Shown one piece after another: positions 21,070 to 33,719 of a stretch of DNA of 64,000 nucleotides. The notes under the pieces are model-generated. The model was not told the DNA's origin and did not search any database. It saw only the letters and a program-made list of their open reading frames with translations. Position 1 is the first letter of the stretch, and each line of letters starts with the position of its first letter. The stretch is from Wurfbainia villosa (taxonomy: Eukaryota > Streptophyta > Magnoliopsida > Zingiberales > Zingiberaceae): NCBI GenBank assembly GCA_025175895.1, contig CM046003.1:28355245-28419244 (forward strand), in the 5' to 3' direction. The position numbers and the translations under genes are program-made.

Positions 21070-22095
21070 TGTCACGTTCTGAGGGAGTTTCCGCCAGACA
21101 AAAATCCGGCAACATCTTCCCTGTACGGATGATAATACCAATTTTCATATAAGACATACTCGGTCACTATACATCGGTCAACACGACCGGAATCCAAACA
21201 ACACACGCAATGTAATAATTAGACCTTAGGCCAACAATCAAATGACATAACCAAAAGTATATCACATCTAAACCTACCCCTTCTGCCATCTGGGCAGGAA
21301 TACTCAACCGAATCCAATCGAATAAAAATCCGAATAAAGGTCCATAAGGACACCAAAAATCCACGAGTACATAAATCCAACTTCATTCCTAAAACATATC
21401 TTCTAATCAAAAATCCAAATCCATAAAATAATTAACCAATAAATTTTCGCGGCGAGGGGGTTTGACAGATGGACTCTCCTGACAGCTTCATCCTGAAATA
21501 GATATAAATCAACGGGGTAAGTTCAAAGAACTCAGCAGATATAGTCGATATGCAAAGTAAGATATAGCTAACAATAACAATCATACCAATACAGTCTCAT
21601 ATATAGGGTATGCAAGAAAGAAATACAAAAAGACTGTACTTACCTGAATCTCCTATCATGATATAGGAGCATGTGTCATACTAGAAGAAATAAAGTCGTC
21701 GAACCATATACAAATATGTATCCTGTATGCATGTCAATCATATGCACATCCAAGGCAGCAATAAAAATATAGCAAACACAATACAAATGTTATCCATGCA
21801 AAATGTATGCCGTGCAAATAACATGGTCACCCCTGACGCCAGTCAGCCGCCTCACAGCGATGGTGAAGCCGAGTGGGTAGGGCTATGACAACTGTGCACT
21901 CTGTCATCACTGCTCCTGAGTGACCGAGTGGACATGATACTGTCGGAGTACACCTATCTTTCTGCCCCAAACAGAGTGGGGGAGCTAAGCTCTCATCTCC
22001 CAGTGTCATAGACCAGAGGAGGGATCCCTGCCCGCTACCACGCTGCCTCATCGCTACCCATGAGCGGACCAGCGGAGCCTGACAGAGCAACTGAA
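21070..22095 (-). mobile_element. Part of a minus-strand gypsy LTR, cut by element C
   Basis: On the plus strand it begins TGTCACGTTCTGAGGG, i.e. the minus strand ends ...CAGAACGTGACA, like the ends of the gypsy-1 and gypsy-2 LTRs (GGGCGTGACA, GGGCATGACA). The segment 21830-22090 shares GGGATCCCTGC and CTACCCATGAG with those LTRs. Left of 21070 there is no primer site in the minus direction, so this is a solo LTR or the outer end of a 3' LTR. It stops at 22095, where element C inserted; the remainder should lie beyond position 64000. Confidence 0.65.
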
Positions 22096-23559
22096 TGTAG
22101 GAGATTTGAGGCCGCTAGAGGGGGAGTGAATAACGTCGTGCTATACGTCGATGGAATGCGTTCGCATTCGTCTCTACAAAACTCGTTATGTGCAGCGGAA
22201 TAATAATAGTAATAATGAAAAGCAAGACAAACACGCAAACACCAGTATTTAACGTGGTTCGGAACCTCACAGTTCCTACTCCACGGATCGAGCTCTACGA
22301 GCTCTAGTGATGCACACCCAACCACTAATAAACACTCCTTCTCGGAACAATCCGGAGGCGGAGAAACCTCGTATAATATGATTACAACAATAATCAAAAA
22401 GCTACAAGCAAATACAATATGAATACAATAAAAGAAATACAAAGGAAACTTTACAATCGATCTTTTGAGAGCTTGCTTGTTTGGTTGGTTGAGTGGCACT
22501 TGGAGATCCTGAATTGCAGTAACAATTCGCCCCAAAAACTCCTCAAAGAACCATGCCTTTTTCCTCCATCACGAGCTCCTTTTAAAACTTCAATTTGTGC
22601 TGGAAAAAGTCAATCAGTCGACTGATCGGGACCATCAGTCGACCGATGCCACTGTTGTCGTGAGACAACGGCTAAATCCACACTAGATAAGTCCAACGGA
22701 TCCATCATCAGTCGACTGATGGAGCCTTCACTCGATCAGTCGAGTCTGGACTCCATTCTGTGCCCGATTTCACGAGCACTAGTCGACTGATCACAAGATC
22801 GCCGACCGCCCACCCATCACCGACGCCATCGATGTCGGGGATCGCTAGAGCAATTCTCGCAAAACCCTAGTTGACTCACATGACACCAGTTTTAGCCCAA
22901 GTATGGTGCCCCCATACTTGCTAGATCACCCTTAGCCTAGACCTAAGCCTTCTAGCCACCTCCATCAGCCTTACGCTTCTCGGATCCCTCCAAGTCATCC
23001 ATGACTTGTTCATCCATCGCACTAGCCTTCAGGTGCTTCCATCGGCTATGTCATGCTAACGGTGTCTACACCGCCAAGGCACATTGGACTTACGGCGCCA
23101 AGACTCCGCTTGGACTTTACACCGCCAAACATTGGACTTATGCTGCCAAGACTCCCGCTTGGACTTTACGCCGCCAATATCAAACCCCTTGGACTTCTCA
23201 AATGCCAAGACTCAAACTTGGACTTTCCCTTGCCAACCCATGTTGGACTTTCCATGCCAAGACCCATACTTGGACGTTCCCAAATGCCAAGTGTCCCACT
23301 TGGACTTTCCATGCCAAGTACCCATGACTTGGACTTTCCATAATCACATGGTCAAACCTAGTCAACCATCAAAGTCTCCCTCGATTCAAACTCGAGTCCA
23401 GTTAAACATAACCCGGATTGATTGTATAAACAATCTCCCCAAAACATCAACAGACATTAATGTCAAACATCAATGTCAACTTACTTTGTCAAACATCAAA
23501 ACATCTCTCGAGTCAAACTCGAGTCTGGTCAATCGTGACCTGGGCCGATTGCACCAACA
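22096..23559 (-). repeat. 3' LTR of element C
   Basis: In its own orientation it starts TGTTGGTGCAATCGG (23559 downwards) and ends CTCCTACA at 22096. It matches the solo LTR at 5143-6733 but is about 130 bp shorter, mainly in the minisatellite. CAGTCGACTG-type palindromes cluster at about 22615-22790. Confidence 0.9.
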
Positions 23560-23577
23560 ATCTCCCCCTTTTTGATG
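23560..23577 (-). promoter_or_regulatory. Polypurine tract of element C
   Basis: The minus strand reads AAAAAGGGGGAGAT directly before the 3' LTR, the usual primer for plus-strand DNA synthesis. Confidence 0.8.
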
Positions 23578-24245
23578 TTTGACAAAACAAACCTTGAGTT
23601 AGGCCCCTAACTCAAATTCCCTTACCAATTTTCCAAATTGGTAATTTAATGTTCTCCCCCTTTTTGACATACATCAAAAAGGTTATCTCTCCAAGGAGGT
23701 CAATGTCTCATGTCCCAATGAGATCTTACAATCTCTTCCTTGATCCAAAAATACCTAGGATGTCTACCATCTTCCTAGTGATAAGTCCCATATCACTCAA
23801 GAGAGGCAATCCTATCCACTCTCCCAATTTCTAAATTGGGTCTCTCAAAATCCCATCAATTTTCCCAATTGATGTTCTTCTCCCAATAACTTCTCCCCTT
23901 TAAGAAGAGAAAAACATATCCATCATCCCATGGCTTGCTCCCCCTTGACCATTGCATCAACAATGTCCTTGGAAAGTCCCTAAGCCAATAGGAACTCTAA
24001 ACCATCAAAGATAAGGTTAGAAATTCAACATTGAACTTTCCAACACCTTAAATTTGATGCAAACCCTAAACAACTCTCCTAATCCATATCCAATGAATTT
24101 GCACCCTTTATAATGCTTCCCAAAGCATATCCTAAGGTTATAAATGGTTAAGGACCTTAACCACAGCTGAACACGGGCTAAACAAACCTAGTTTTCCCGA
24201 AATCAGCATTGGCAGTCGACTCCGTCAGTTACCAGTCGACTGCCA
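23578..24245 (-). other. Internal non-coding DNA of element C, next to its 3' LTR
   Basis: C/T-rich on the plus strand, with repeated CTCCCCC and CCAATT words and no coding frame. It ends at the gypsy-1 target site (ACCAGTCGACTGCCA). Confidence 0.6.
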
Positions 24246-27200
24246 TGTAGAATACGAAAAAAAAAAAATTATTAATTAACTCGTTAATTAATTAGGATTA
24301 ATTAGGAGATTAATTAGGCTTAAATAGTGGGCCGAAATTGGGCTGGAATTGGGCTGTAATGGATTGGGCCGAAATTGGGCTGTAATGGATTGGGCCGAAA
24401 TTGGGCTGGAAATGGGCTGTAATGGATTGGGCCTGGGCTGAACCCAATCGGATTGGGTTAAGGTTGAGTTGGGTTAACCGAATCGATCGACAGCGTTTAT
24501 AAGTCGCCACGTGATTTCGCGAACGCCGATCGATTCCATTTCTTCTTCTCGCCTCGCTCTTAGCTCCGCGATCACCGCTAGATCGCGCGATCGTCGGCGA
24601 TCCGTCGAAGTCGCTCGACAGCGCCGCCTTGGTAGTAGATCCCCAGTCGGAGGTTGGGAAGAGGCTACCTTAAGGAGTGTCGGCGTTTCCTTCGCTCGGT
24701 GAGACGGAGGTGCTGTCGTCGCGGCAGCAAGCTGCCATCGGAGGTAAGGATCGAATGACGGTTTCCTTTTCGAGTAGAGATCTGGTTTTTGGGTTGTTTT
24801 TAGCTCAGATCGGTTTTTGGCAGTGATCGGGAGTTGGGTTGTTTCGGCGAGCAGTCGGGATTTGGGGAGATAACGCCGCCGGTGAAGTTGATCTCGGTAA
24901 GTTGGATCTAACCGAATACTATCTAACTGTGGTATCCATTGATTGAGTTTTTGGTATGCTGTAATCGTTGGATTGGTGTTGTATTGGAAATTTGATTTGC
25001 CGATGGGTATTTGAGATTGTTGATTCGAGTATTGTTGCTTGGGAATTCTTGTTGATGTTTGGTTTATCCGATTGTTAGGATTTCTTTTATATATGATCGG
25101 GTTGTAGAAAACTCTCGTGAGTTCTACGGTTGTCGATGTCGTGATCCTGGATTGTTTCCGGTGGCGAGAGATTGAGCAGTCTTCTTAGGAGTAAAGCCGA
25201 GGAAATCGGAGATGGATGAGTTGTGGTGATTTTGTATGTATATGATGATCTGTGTTGTGATCCCGGAATTGGTTGATCTGGTGTGTTGTGATCACAGTGT
25301 GTTTATAGGGTTGTTGAGGTATGAAATGATTGGGATTAATCTGTGATTACTTAATGGATTTGGAGATTTTAGTGTTTGGATCGTATGGGTTATGATGTAT
25401 AAGCTTAGGAGGTGGTTATAATGTCTTTGGGAAAAGAATACGAATATAAATGAGTTAGTATTTTATTCGTATTATTATTGGAGCTTTATGCTTAATTCTA
25501 ATTTGTTATTATGTGCAGGTTTGGGATACGAGGCGGGCCATGGTGAGGATTATCGAGCCAGATCGTGGGTAATATCTACCGGTCCGAGTTTGATCGAATT
25601 CTAGTGCATGATAGTTTACATATGGTTATTCTTGTTTACCTTAGATCCACTCATATTGTATCTTGTGCTTGTACTTAACCTGCGATCTTTGAGATATTGC
25701 TGTTAATCTATCATACCTTTATCTCGGATAGAAATTATAACCCTGGTTGTTGTTAGCTGATAGGTATTCAGTTAAATGCATGTAGTCACTAGTGTGGACT
25801 TAGATGGGGTTACCGGGTTCCATCACTAGGTTAGGTGATGAGTCCTCGGTCGTTGTACCGTACATATATTAGTGAGTTAACTTGATGAACCTATTTATCT
25901 GTACATAGGTAAGTAAGTTGGGGTTACGGATCAATCGTCCTTGCATGGTTGACTTTTGTTGACTAGATCTCCTTGTGGATTAGGGAGTGTTGTGGGGATG
26001 TATGTGTGAGCTATGCATCATTACATTTGCATGCATGCTGACGACTGGGTCTTCCTTGTGGAAGAGACGGGTCATCGGACATCCTGCCTCCCCGGCCACT
26101 CGGGGTAGTGGTAGCAGGGTTGAGGGCAGAGCATTAGATGTGCCGCGCTCGACCACTATATATGGTGGTAGCTAGAGATGCACGACTGCCACCGCGTGAG
26201 TGGTGTTAGCACTCGCCCACTATAGATGGTGGTTGTTACGACGTGCAGTTGTCCTGTGTGCGGCGCTTGTCTACTCATGGGTAGGGACGGCGTGGCTTGC
26301 AGCAGGGACCCCTAGGAGTAGTTAGCTTTTTACGCTTATATACTACTCATTCATACTACCCAACTCGGCCACTCGAGAGTAGTGGTAGCTAGAGTCGGGC
26401 TAGTTGTCATTTGTCGTGCCACCCTGGCCACTCTGGGGTCGTGGTTGGATGGTTCCGCAGACAGTGACCATGCATATGCATTGCTGATATATATATGTAT
26501 GCATGTATTTGATATATGTTTTACATATGCCTGTGAGATGCTGCATTTGATTGCTGCATATGATTGTACATCATGCTACATGTCTTTTGCATATTTTATA
26601 TACCGCTGCATGTGTTGAGCATGAGTGTGTACTATTTGGATTATGTCATGATATACTGTCAGGATGTTATACATATGGAGGATGGTCAGTATGTACATTA
26701 CTTTATGTAAGTCGATCCGCTTCGATTTATGCTATGAGTAGGACATATATGTGATTCTGATTACTATGCTTAGTAATCTTTGTATGTCATTGGACTCATC
26801 TTTGCATACAGTAGATCTTCACATGTATACTTGTAGATCTCTTACCCTGTATGTTGTTCATGCACTTCTATATATTACCCCTGAGTTTTATACTCACCAC
26901 CCTGGACCCTGGGTTTTCTGTCGCCCAGGTAGTAGATAGAAGACTTTGGCAAAGACTTGGAGCATTGCCACTCGATCCCATCTCGCTGTTTTTTTCCGAG
27001 GGTTTTGTTTCCCATCTCATGTATCTACATATGGACTTTTATTGCTATTGGAGATCGTGATGTATTTTGCTCTTGTGATATTCGATATGAGATTCTGTTT
27101 TTGGTATGGACGGATATACCGATGTACCGATGTTATTGAGTTGTATTTCCATTATGTTTGGCTTCCGCTATTGATGTTATACGTTTTGCTGTGTTGTTAT

Positions 27201-27305
27201 ACATTTTCGATATGTGTTATACTGGCTGCGACTTTGTACCGTATTGGAATTGTCATAAGGGGGTGCCGTCCGTTGGCCGGACAGAGTCTACCTCGGGGCG
27301 TGACA
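24246..27305 (+). repeat. Gypsy-1 5' LTR
   Basis: 3.06 kb, TG...CA ends. A TATAAG box is at 24498-24503, about 50 bp before the C/T-rich start of a likely leader. The segment 26500-27250 is almost identical to 39350-40090 of the 3' LTR, while other parts differ by many small gaps. Confidence 0.92.
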
Positions 27306-27312
27306 ATTTTAT

Positions 27313-27324
27313 TGGTATCAGAGC
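27313..27324 (+). promoter_or_regulatory. Gypsy-1 primer binding site
   Basis: TGGTATCAGAGC, complementary to the 3' end of initiator tRNA-Met, lies 7 bp after the 5' LTR. Confidence 0.9.
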
Positions 27325-27535
27325 TCTAGGTTGCGATGCCATGCAATAATGTTTTTGTCGGATTTTGGGACCTCGGAAGTCGTTTTGATTTGATTTGATT
27401 TCGATTTTGGTAAGATGGGATTGACAGAGGCATGAGCTCCGAGTTGTCCGAAGTAAGAAATCTTAACACTTAATATTTTCTGGATTAAATATTTAAGTAA
27501 GTCGTTCAACAGGTGTGAACAGACGATATTATGGC

Positions 27536-28799
27536 ACTGCTCGGACTGTGAGAGGTCGACCATCTAAATGACCTAACTCCGGAGGCCAGGATCGGGAGGA
27601 GCCACGACAGTCTCCTACCAGAGGTTCGAAACCTCAAGAGCCTGATGTACCCCTGACTATGCCGAATGCTACGGATTCCAGTTGGGTCAGAGTCAAGGCA
27701 CGTATACCTGTGTTAGCACGGACAGCCAAGGACCGATTCACGCTATTCCGAGGCGAGTCTGATCCCTGGATTGCACAGACTTGGTTAGACAATTTGGAGG
27801 ATACATTTGAGTTCATGAGTTGCACCGATGAGGAGAAGGTGCGGCTTATCATGACCCGATTTTGGGAGCGAATGCGGCGGTTGCAATCTGAGAGAAGACC
27901 TTGATGGGAGAAGCGAAGAACATCACAGGCGATTTTGAATATATTATGCGGAGGCGTGTTTTTCCATACTGCGTTACTCTCACATATGGCAAATCCCAAA
28001 GGAGAGTTCTTAAGCCTTAGCGATCGATCGTTATGGAATGTCACGAGTTTACTCGATTAAGCGGAGCCATGTCGCGTCACGGTAGCCTGGGATGAGGCCA
28101 GGATGTTACAATTCACATGTGGTTTGGCGGCTATATTCGAGTAAGAATGTCACGGATCCTCCATTAACTCGTCATCGTGAGAGCCTTTGGATAGGGCTCG
28201 CTTATTGAGATGACTTCTCGACAAATTGCAAAGGAGAAGGAAGTAAGCGGATGTCGGGAAGCGGAGGCGGATCGACCAGCGAGACTCGGAAAAGCGGGTC
28301 AGTGGGGCTTCTCATTACTTCAGAGGGATCATCTAGGGCGCGAGAAGCGACCAGCACGACGATCTGGCGGTTCTCAGAAGAACCGTAAGAGTGGATACAT
28401 GACTAGATGTCGTAGATGTGGGTCCGGAAATCATAGTGTTCCCGAGTGTCCCCTGGATCGAGATGTTTGTTATTACTGCAAGCATCCAGGGCATACTAGT
28501 CGAGAGTGTACTCTGAAGGCACAGCTGGAGGGTTCAGGCAATTCCAGCAAGGGAAAGAGATCTGATCAGCATCATCAGCAGAGGTCAGCACCTAGGACGC
28601 AGATGCATGGTCAGAGACAGACACTACCTCCTACAGCTCAGATATATCATATACATGGGAGTGATTCTTATTCATTATACAGAGTTATTATTTACTCACA
28701 TATCTACCTACGGCTCGTGGATATATTATGCTCACAAGAAGAGAGTCACCTCCAAAGAAAGATCATCTCGCACCAGATCCATCCGGAGTGGAGGCATTC
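27536..28799 (+). pseudogene. gag: Gypsy-1 gag with two CCHC zinc knuckles
   Basis: The capsid-like part is in the frame 27659-27904, with FRGESDPWIAQTWLDNLE and FEFMSCTDEEKVRL, a standard plant gypsy gag block. After frame breaks between 27905 and 28200 the frame at 28210 carries two knuckles: CRRCGSGNHSVPEC (28414 region) and CYYCKHPGHTSREC, then a Ser/Gln-rich linker. Gag forms the virus-like particle and binds its RNA. The frame at 28799 is continuous with the protease frame after 33720 once the nested element and one CATTC copy are removed, so the insertion split a gag-pol frame. Confidence 0.88.
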
Positions 28800-29831
28800 T
28801 GTTGGATCGAGAAGCGTCGCTAGAGGGGGGGGTGAATAGCGATCGTAAAACTTTCGTTTTCGTTCGTTCGATATGCAAAGTAAATGAGTAAACACAGCGG
28901 AAAATAAAATGACACGTTTATTTTACTTGGTTCACAACCCAGTGGTTGCTACTCCAAGGCCCTATCGGTCCTTGACCGCGTACGGAGGGCAAAACACTAT
29001 AACGTCTCCTCCTCGTTGGAGGTAGGAGACAACGATCACAAAATCCGAACACGAGGATGAGGCAACAAGCCTACCTCACCTCGCTACAAAAAACAACGAA
29101 TACAATAATAAAAAGTATTACTAGATGTCACGAGAAGAAGATCTGAGGTTACGTCGCTACGTTATGATGATGTGAAGCGCTAAGCGCCAGAGGAGCACTT
29201 GATGAATAATTGATGTGATTTGGAGTGGAATCCTCCCTCCTTTTATAGACTTTGGCCTCAAATTGTCTCCTATTTCTTTGAACGGATCATGGATTTTTCC
29301 AAATTTTATCGCTGGCGGCCGTCAAACGTTATCCGCTTTGACCTAGCGCAAAAGCCGAGTCGCGCCATCACGATCGATGACTCCCATCACCGATCGATGG
29401 GCATCGATCGATCGCTATGTGTCCAGAATGACCGCCGCCTTGGCCACTTCGCAATAAGAGGTTAGCTCGAGAAAATGATAAATGCGATTTGCCGACCGTC
29501 CGATCTCGACCTAGGCCTTCCACGGAAGTCTTAATCGGATCGCCGCTATGGTCGCCCCCATAAAGAGGACACAACCTTACAATCTCTCACTCACACGAGC
29601 TTACCTCGATAGTAGCTCTCGCCGGCCTTCCACTTGATTCCTTCGGCTCCTCCGAAGTCACTCGAGTGTCGCCGACCACCGCGGCTTCCTCCGGGTGTCG
29701 CTAGCCTTAAGCTCCAAATTTACTACTTTTCTGCACACTTGATAGCTCGTGAGATAACGATGTAAACTTAACTTTGTGTCTTTTCAATAATCAAAACACA
29801 GTTTCGATTATCTAGAGCCCCTGAACCAACA
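28800..29831 (-). repeat. 3' LTR of the gag-only element
   Basis: 1032 bp; TATAAAAG box on the minus strand at 29247-29240. A copy of the right LTR with patchy small gaps, mostly at 29110-29190. Confidence 0.92.
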
Positions 29832-30778
29832 ATCTCCCTTTGATCTATGGCAAACCAACACAAAGTTAAGGGAAATTAAAGCATAAACCAAGTATAGTAA
29901 ATGATGAATGTCATTTTCAAAAACTCCCCTTAACCAAAACTCCTCTTAACCCTTGGTGAGTTTTGAAAGAGATACTTTAGTTCAAAATTAAATAAATTTT
30001 GTGTTACTCCCTTAACTTTCGCTCTTCTCCCCTTTTGCCATAAATCAAAATAAGCGTTGGGGTTTGTTATATAAAAATAGGGGTTGAAAGACAATATGGT
30101 ATATGCATGCATCAAAATAAATCAACTATGAGTCCAAGCATGTCTAGCAAGATTAGATAGATTGGTTCGAGGTGTGTCCTCTCGCACCAATAATCTAAAG
30201 GTTTGTAATATAACCCTTTAGGGTTAGTTTGCTCTCCCCCTTAGTCAAATATATGAAGTATAAGAGATGTAGGGGGCGCTAAATTTTGGCCTAAGGTTTG
30301 TTAAGTACAATAGTTGAAAAAATAAGTAGTATTTTGAAGAGGTTGTTTTAACTATATTTCAATTATCCTTAACATCTCACCTGTGTCTATATGATCAAGC
30401 ATGTCATACTTATGTGTTTTTGTGAGATGACTTTAAATTAAGTTGATTAAGTGCATTTAGGTTCAAGTAATTTTATGTTAGATTTGGATTTGACCCTAGG
30501 CTTGTCAAGTTTACCTTTTCAAGATCATGGCTTCCAGGTCGTGGCGAGGCACAGGGGCCTTCTTTTATCGGATCATCGACCACTTCCTTAGACAAAGCCA
30601 TTTTCAAGAAAATGATGACTTGACTCACCTAAGATTATTTCCTAGTCTAACTGGTTATTTTTGAAAAGAGGCTCCCCGAGGCTCAATCTTTTCGTAGGAT
30701 TTTAGTTGATTATGTACGTGTTCTAAGTGAGTTCAAAAGTTTTAAAGCACAAACTTTTTAGGTTAAAGCATGCAATTT
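29832..30778 (-). other. Non-coding 3' interior of the gag-only element
   Basis: About 950 bp between the gag stop and the 3' LTR, AT-rich, without any pol-like frame. It resembles the non-coding 3' interior of element C in composition. Confidence 0.7.
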
Positions 30779-32190
30779 CTAAGTCAAAGCACAAACATAT
30801 TTTGTACTAGCTCCCCCTAGACCGTTGAATCGGTTCGGTCTATCCACATAGTGGATTTGGTCCTTGGGAACCCAGTACGTGTTGGATCCTAGAGTTGAGA
30901 TCAAAAAGTTCTTAGGGACCCATGCTTGGACTCTTTGATGACTACGATTTACGGTAGACATATATGACCTATTCGTAGTCGTTGACTTAAATCCGAGTCC
31001 GGCTTTGTTGTACACTGCTCTTTGGGTTCCAAGTAGTCGATTAAGGTTCTTAGATCCCAACATGAACCTTTCCAACCTAGCCTCAACCTCTTGAACTTGG
31101 TCTTTCAAGAGAGAATTCTCCTCCTCAAGTTTTTCAATTTGAGTTGAGTTTTCCTCTTGAACTTGACTAGTTGAAGGGGTTAGAGTAGCCTCTTGCTTGA
31201 GGGTTTCAACCTCCTCAAGTAACGACTCAACCCTAGACTCGGACTTAGTTAATTTCCTATTAAGCATTTTAATTGTATTGTAAAGCGTACTAATTAAAGA
31301 GCGATTAACCTTGACTTTCCCTTTTGGTTCGGCTTTGAGTTTTCTCTCGATTCTCTCGAAATAATCTTCGGGGTCGGAGTCGGAGTTGTAGTTGGACTCG
31401 GCTTCGGATTCTGACTCGGACTCCTCCGTTCTTGCCATGTAAGCTATGTCTTCTCTGTTGTCCCAAGTTGCATGGAAGGCTTTTCTTGCTACCTTTTTCT
31501 TTTGGTTGTCATTCTTCAATTTCCTTCTTTGTCCTGCAAGTAGAGCAATACCTCTCTCGGCCCGGACCACGTTAGTTTGCTCATGAAGTTCAAACTCAGA
31601 ATATAATTCGTCTAACCTAAGCTTCGAAAGGTCCTTAGAGACCTTGTAGACATCGACCATGGATGCCCACAAGGTAGTCCTAGGGAAAGCATTTAAAGCG
31701 TACCTTATAAGGTCCCGGTTCTCTATGGCTTGCCCGATCGAATGAAGATCGTTGACGATATCTTGGATCCGCGCATGTAGTTGGGTGGCGGTCTCATGAT
31801 CCTGCATCTTTAGATTATACAGTTTATTTAAAAGTAAATCTCTTTTACATACCTTAGCATCGTACCGTCCCTTCGTGTAAGTCAATCAATTTATTCCAGA
31901 GGTCTTTGGCGCTAATGAATGGTCCGATGCGGTTGAGTTCCTCCTTGGACAAGCCGCATTGCAATATTTGGGTTGCTCTTGCATCGGCTTCTATTTGCCT
32001 CTTGGTTGCATTTGTCCACTTGTTGAAATCCAAGGCCTCTCCTTGATCATTGGTGGGTAGAGGTTTGGATTATTATCCAAGTCTCGACTTGTGTTTTCAA
32101 GAAACACTCCATCCGACCTTTCCAATAACGGAAATCATCTCCGTTAAAGAACGGAGGTCGGGTGGTGCTATACCCCTCAATGTGAGCCAT
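30779..32190 (-). pseudogene. gag: Copia-like gag of the gag-only element, frameshifted
   Basis: The ATG at 32190 (MAHIEGYSTTRPPFFNGDDF, then RYWKGRMECFL) is the classic N terminus of plant copia gag. A break near 32070 and another near 31880 separate it from the long frame 31885-30779 (368 codons). That frame has the UBN2-type capsid segment (LHSIGQAIENRDLIRYALNA, LDELYSEFELHEQ), an acidic Ser/Glu stretch, and a predicted coiled coil (LEEVETLKQEA ... LEEENSLLKDQVQEVEARL). It ends in WVPKNFL and WVPKDQIHYV repeats. I see no CCHC knuckle, which is unusual for gag. Confidence 0.85.
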
Positions 32191-32668
32191 TAAGTCTCTT
32201 GCAAAAATACAAATAAAACCAAAGAGAATTCCAAGACTTGGTCTTGGATTAGTAAAGGGAAATAATAGGAAATAAACAGAAATAAATAAGAAGAATAAGA
32301 AACTAAAACAAATTAGAAACTTACGACCTTCGGTGTCCCCGAAAGGCTACTGAACGTTGGATTTTGGGGCTGGAAACAGCTTGTTACGAGGGTAAACCCT
32401 TGTAAGAAATGTAGATCTTTCTGAGAGCTTCGATTTGGTATGTAGATCGTTATTTGAGTCCACTTGTGCGAAAAGTTATGGCCGTTTTACCGTCGGCTAC
32501 TCCAAGAGAGAAAACTTGCAAGCACACAACCAAAAGAAACGTACCAAGACTTCGTCTTGGATTAGTAGTGCGGGAGGAATAAAAACCAGAGAAAGATACG
32601 AATCGAAAAATACGAACAAAAAACCAAAACATGCTAGATCGGTGGTTTCACCAAATCTTAGCGCCCCC

Positions 32669-32680
32669 GCTCTGATACCA
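32669..32680 (-). promoter_or_regulatory. Primer binding site of the gag-only element
   Basis: On the minus strand TGGTATCAGAGC follows the 5' LTR after two bases, matching initiator tRNA-Met. Confidence 0.88.
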
Positions 32681-32682
32681 AT

Positions 32683-33714
32683 TGTTGGATCGAGAAGCGT
32701 CGCTAGAGGGGGGGTGAATAGCGATCGTAAAACTTTCGTTTTCGTTCGTTCGATATGCAAAGTAAATGAGTAAACACAGCGGAAAATAAAATGACACGTT
32801 TATTTTACTTGGTTCACAACCCAGTGGTTGCTACTCCAAGGCCCTATCGGTCCTTGACCGCGTACGGAGGGCAAAACACTATAACGTCTCCTCCTCGTTG
32901 GAGGTAGGAGACAACGATCACAAAATCCGGAAGTACGAGGATGAGGCAACAAGCCTACCTCACCTCGTTACAAAAAACAACGAATACAATAATAAAAGTA
33001 GACGAAGAAGATCGAGGTTGTAAATCGCGTCGGCGTTATGACGGTGTTGAAGCGTTGGCGTTGTAGGAGCACTTGATGAATAATTGATGTGATTTGGAGT
33101 GGAATCCTCCCCTCCTTTTATAGACTTTGGCCTCTGAAATTGTCTCCTATTTATTTGGAACGGATCATGGATTTTTCCAAATATTATCGCTGGCGGCGCG
33201 TCAAGCGTTATCCGTTTTGACCTAGCGCAAAGTCGAGTCGCCGCCATCGATCGATGACTCCATCACGATCGATGGGCATCACGATCGCTATGTGTCCGAA
33301 TGACCGCCAGCTTGGCCACTTCCCTGCAATAAGAGGTTAGCTCAGAAAATGATAAATGCGACGGTTTCTGACCGTCCGATCTCGACCTAGGCCTTCCACG
33401 GGAAGTCTTAATCGGATCGCCGCCTATGGTCGTCCCCGTAAAGAGGACACAACCTTACAATTTCTCACTCACACGAGCTTACCTCGATAGTAGCTCTCGC
33501 TTCCGGCCTTCCACTTGATTCCTTCGGCTCCCTCCGAAGTCACTCGAGTGTCGCCCGACCACCGCGGCTTCCTCCGGGTGTCGCTAGCCTTTAGCTCCAG
33601 CTTTAATACTTTTCTGCACACTTGATAGCTCGTGAGATAACGATGTAAACTTAACTTTGTGTCTTTGCCATAATCAAAACACAGGTTCGATTATCTAGTG
33701 CCCCTGCACCAACA
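32683..33714 (-). repeat. 5' LTR of the gag-only element
   Basis: 1032 bp; TATAAAAG box on the minus strand at 33122-33115. Same length as its partner although several short segments differ. Confidence 0.92.
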
Positions 33715-33719
33715 CATTC

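Larger units (their letters stand above)
28800..33714 (-). mobile_element. Gag-only LTR element (TR-GAG type) inside gypsy-1
   Basis: Two LTRs of 1032 bp each (28800-29831 and 32683-33714) start TGTTGGATCG on the plus strand and end CCAACA. The 5-bp duplication CATTC flanks it (28795-28799, 33715-33719). The primer site lies next to the right LTR and a purine tract (AAAGGGAGAT on the minus strand) next to the left one, so the element reads leftwards. The 2.85-kb interior holds a gag gene and no protease, integrase or RT. It must depend on enzymes of a copia relative. Confidence 0.93.

Noticed and set aside
22035..22535. Minus-strand frame of 166 codons
   Set aside because: It runs across the junction between the gypsy LTR fragment and the element-C LTR, so it is not a gene.
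26946..27329. Hydrophobic open frame of 127 codons with apparent membrane segments, repeated at 39798
   Set aside because: It lies in the T-rich end of the gypsy-1 LTR; T-rich DNA translates to Leu/Phe/Ile. No start context or domain supports it.
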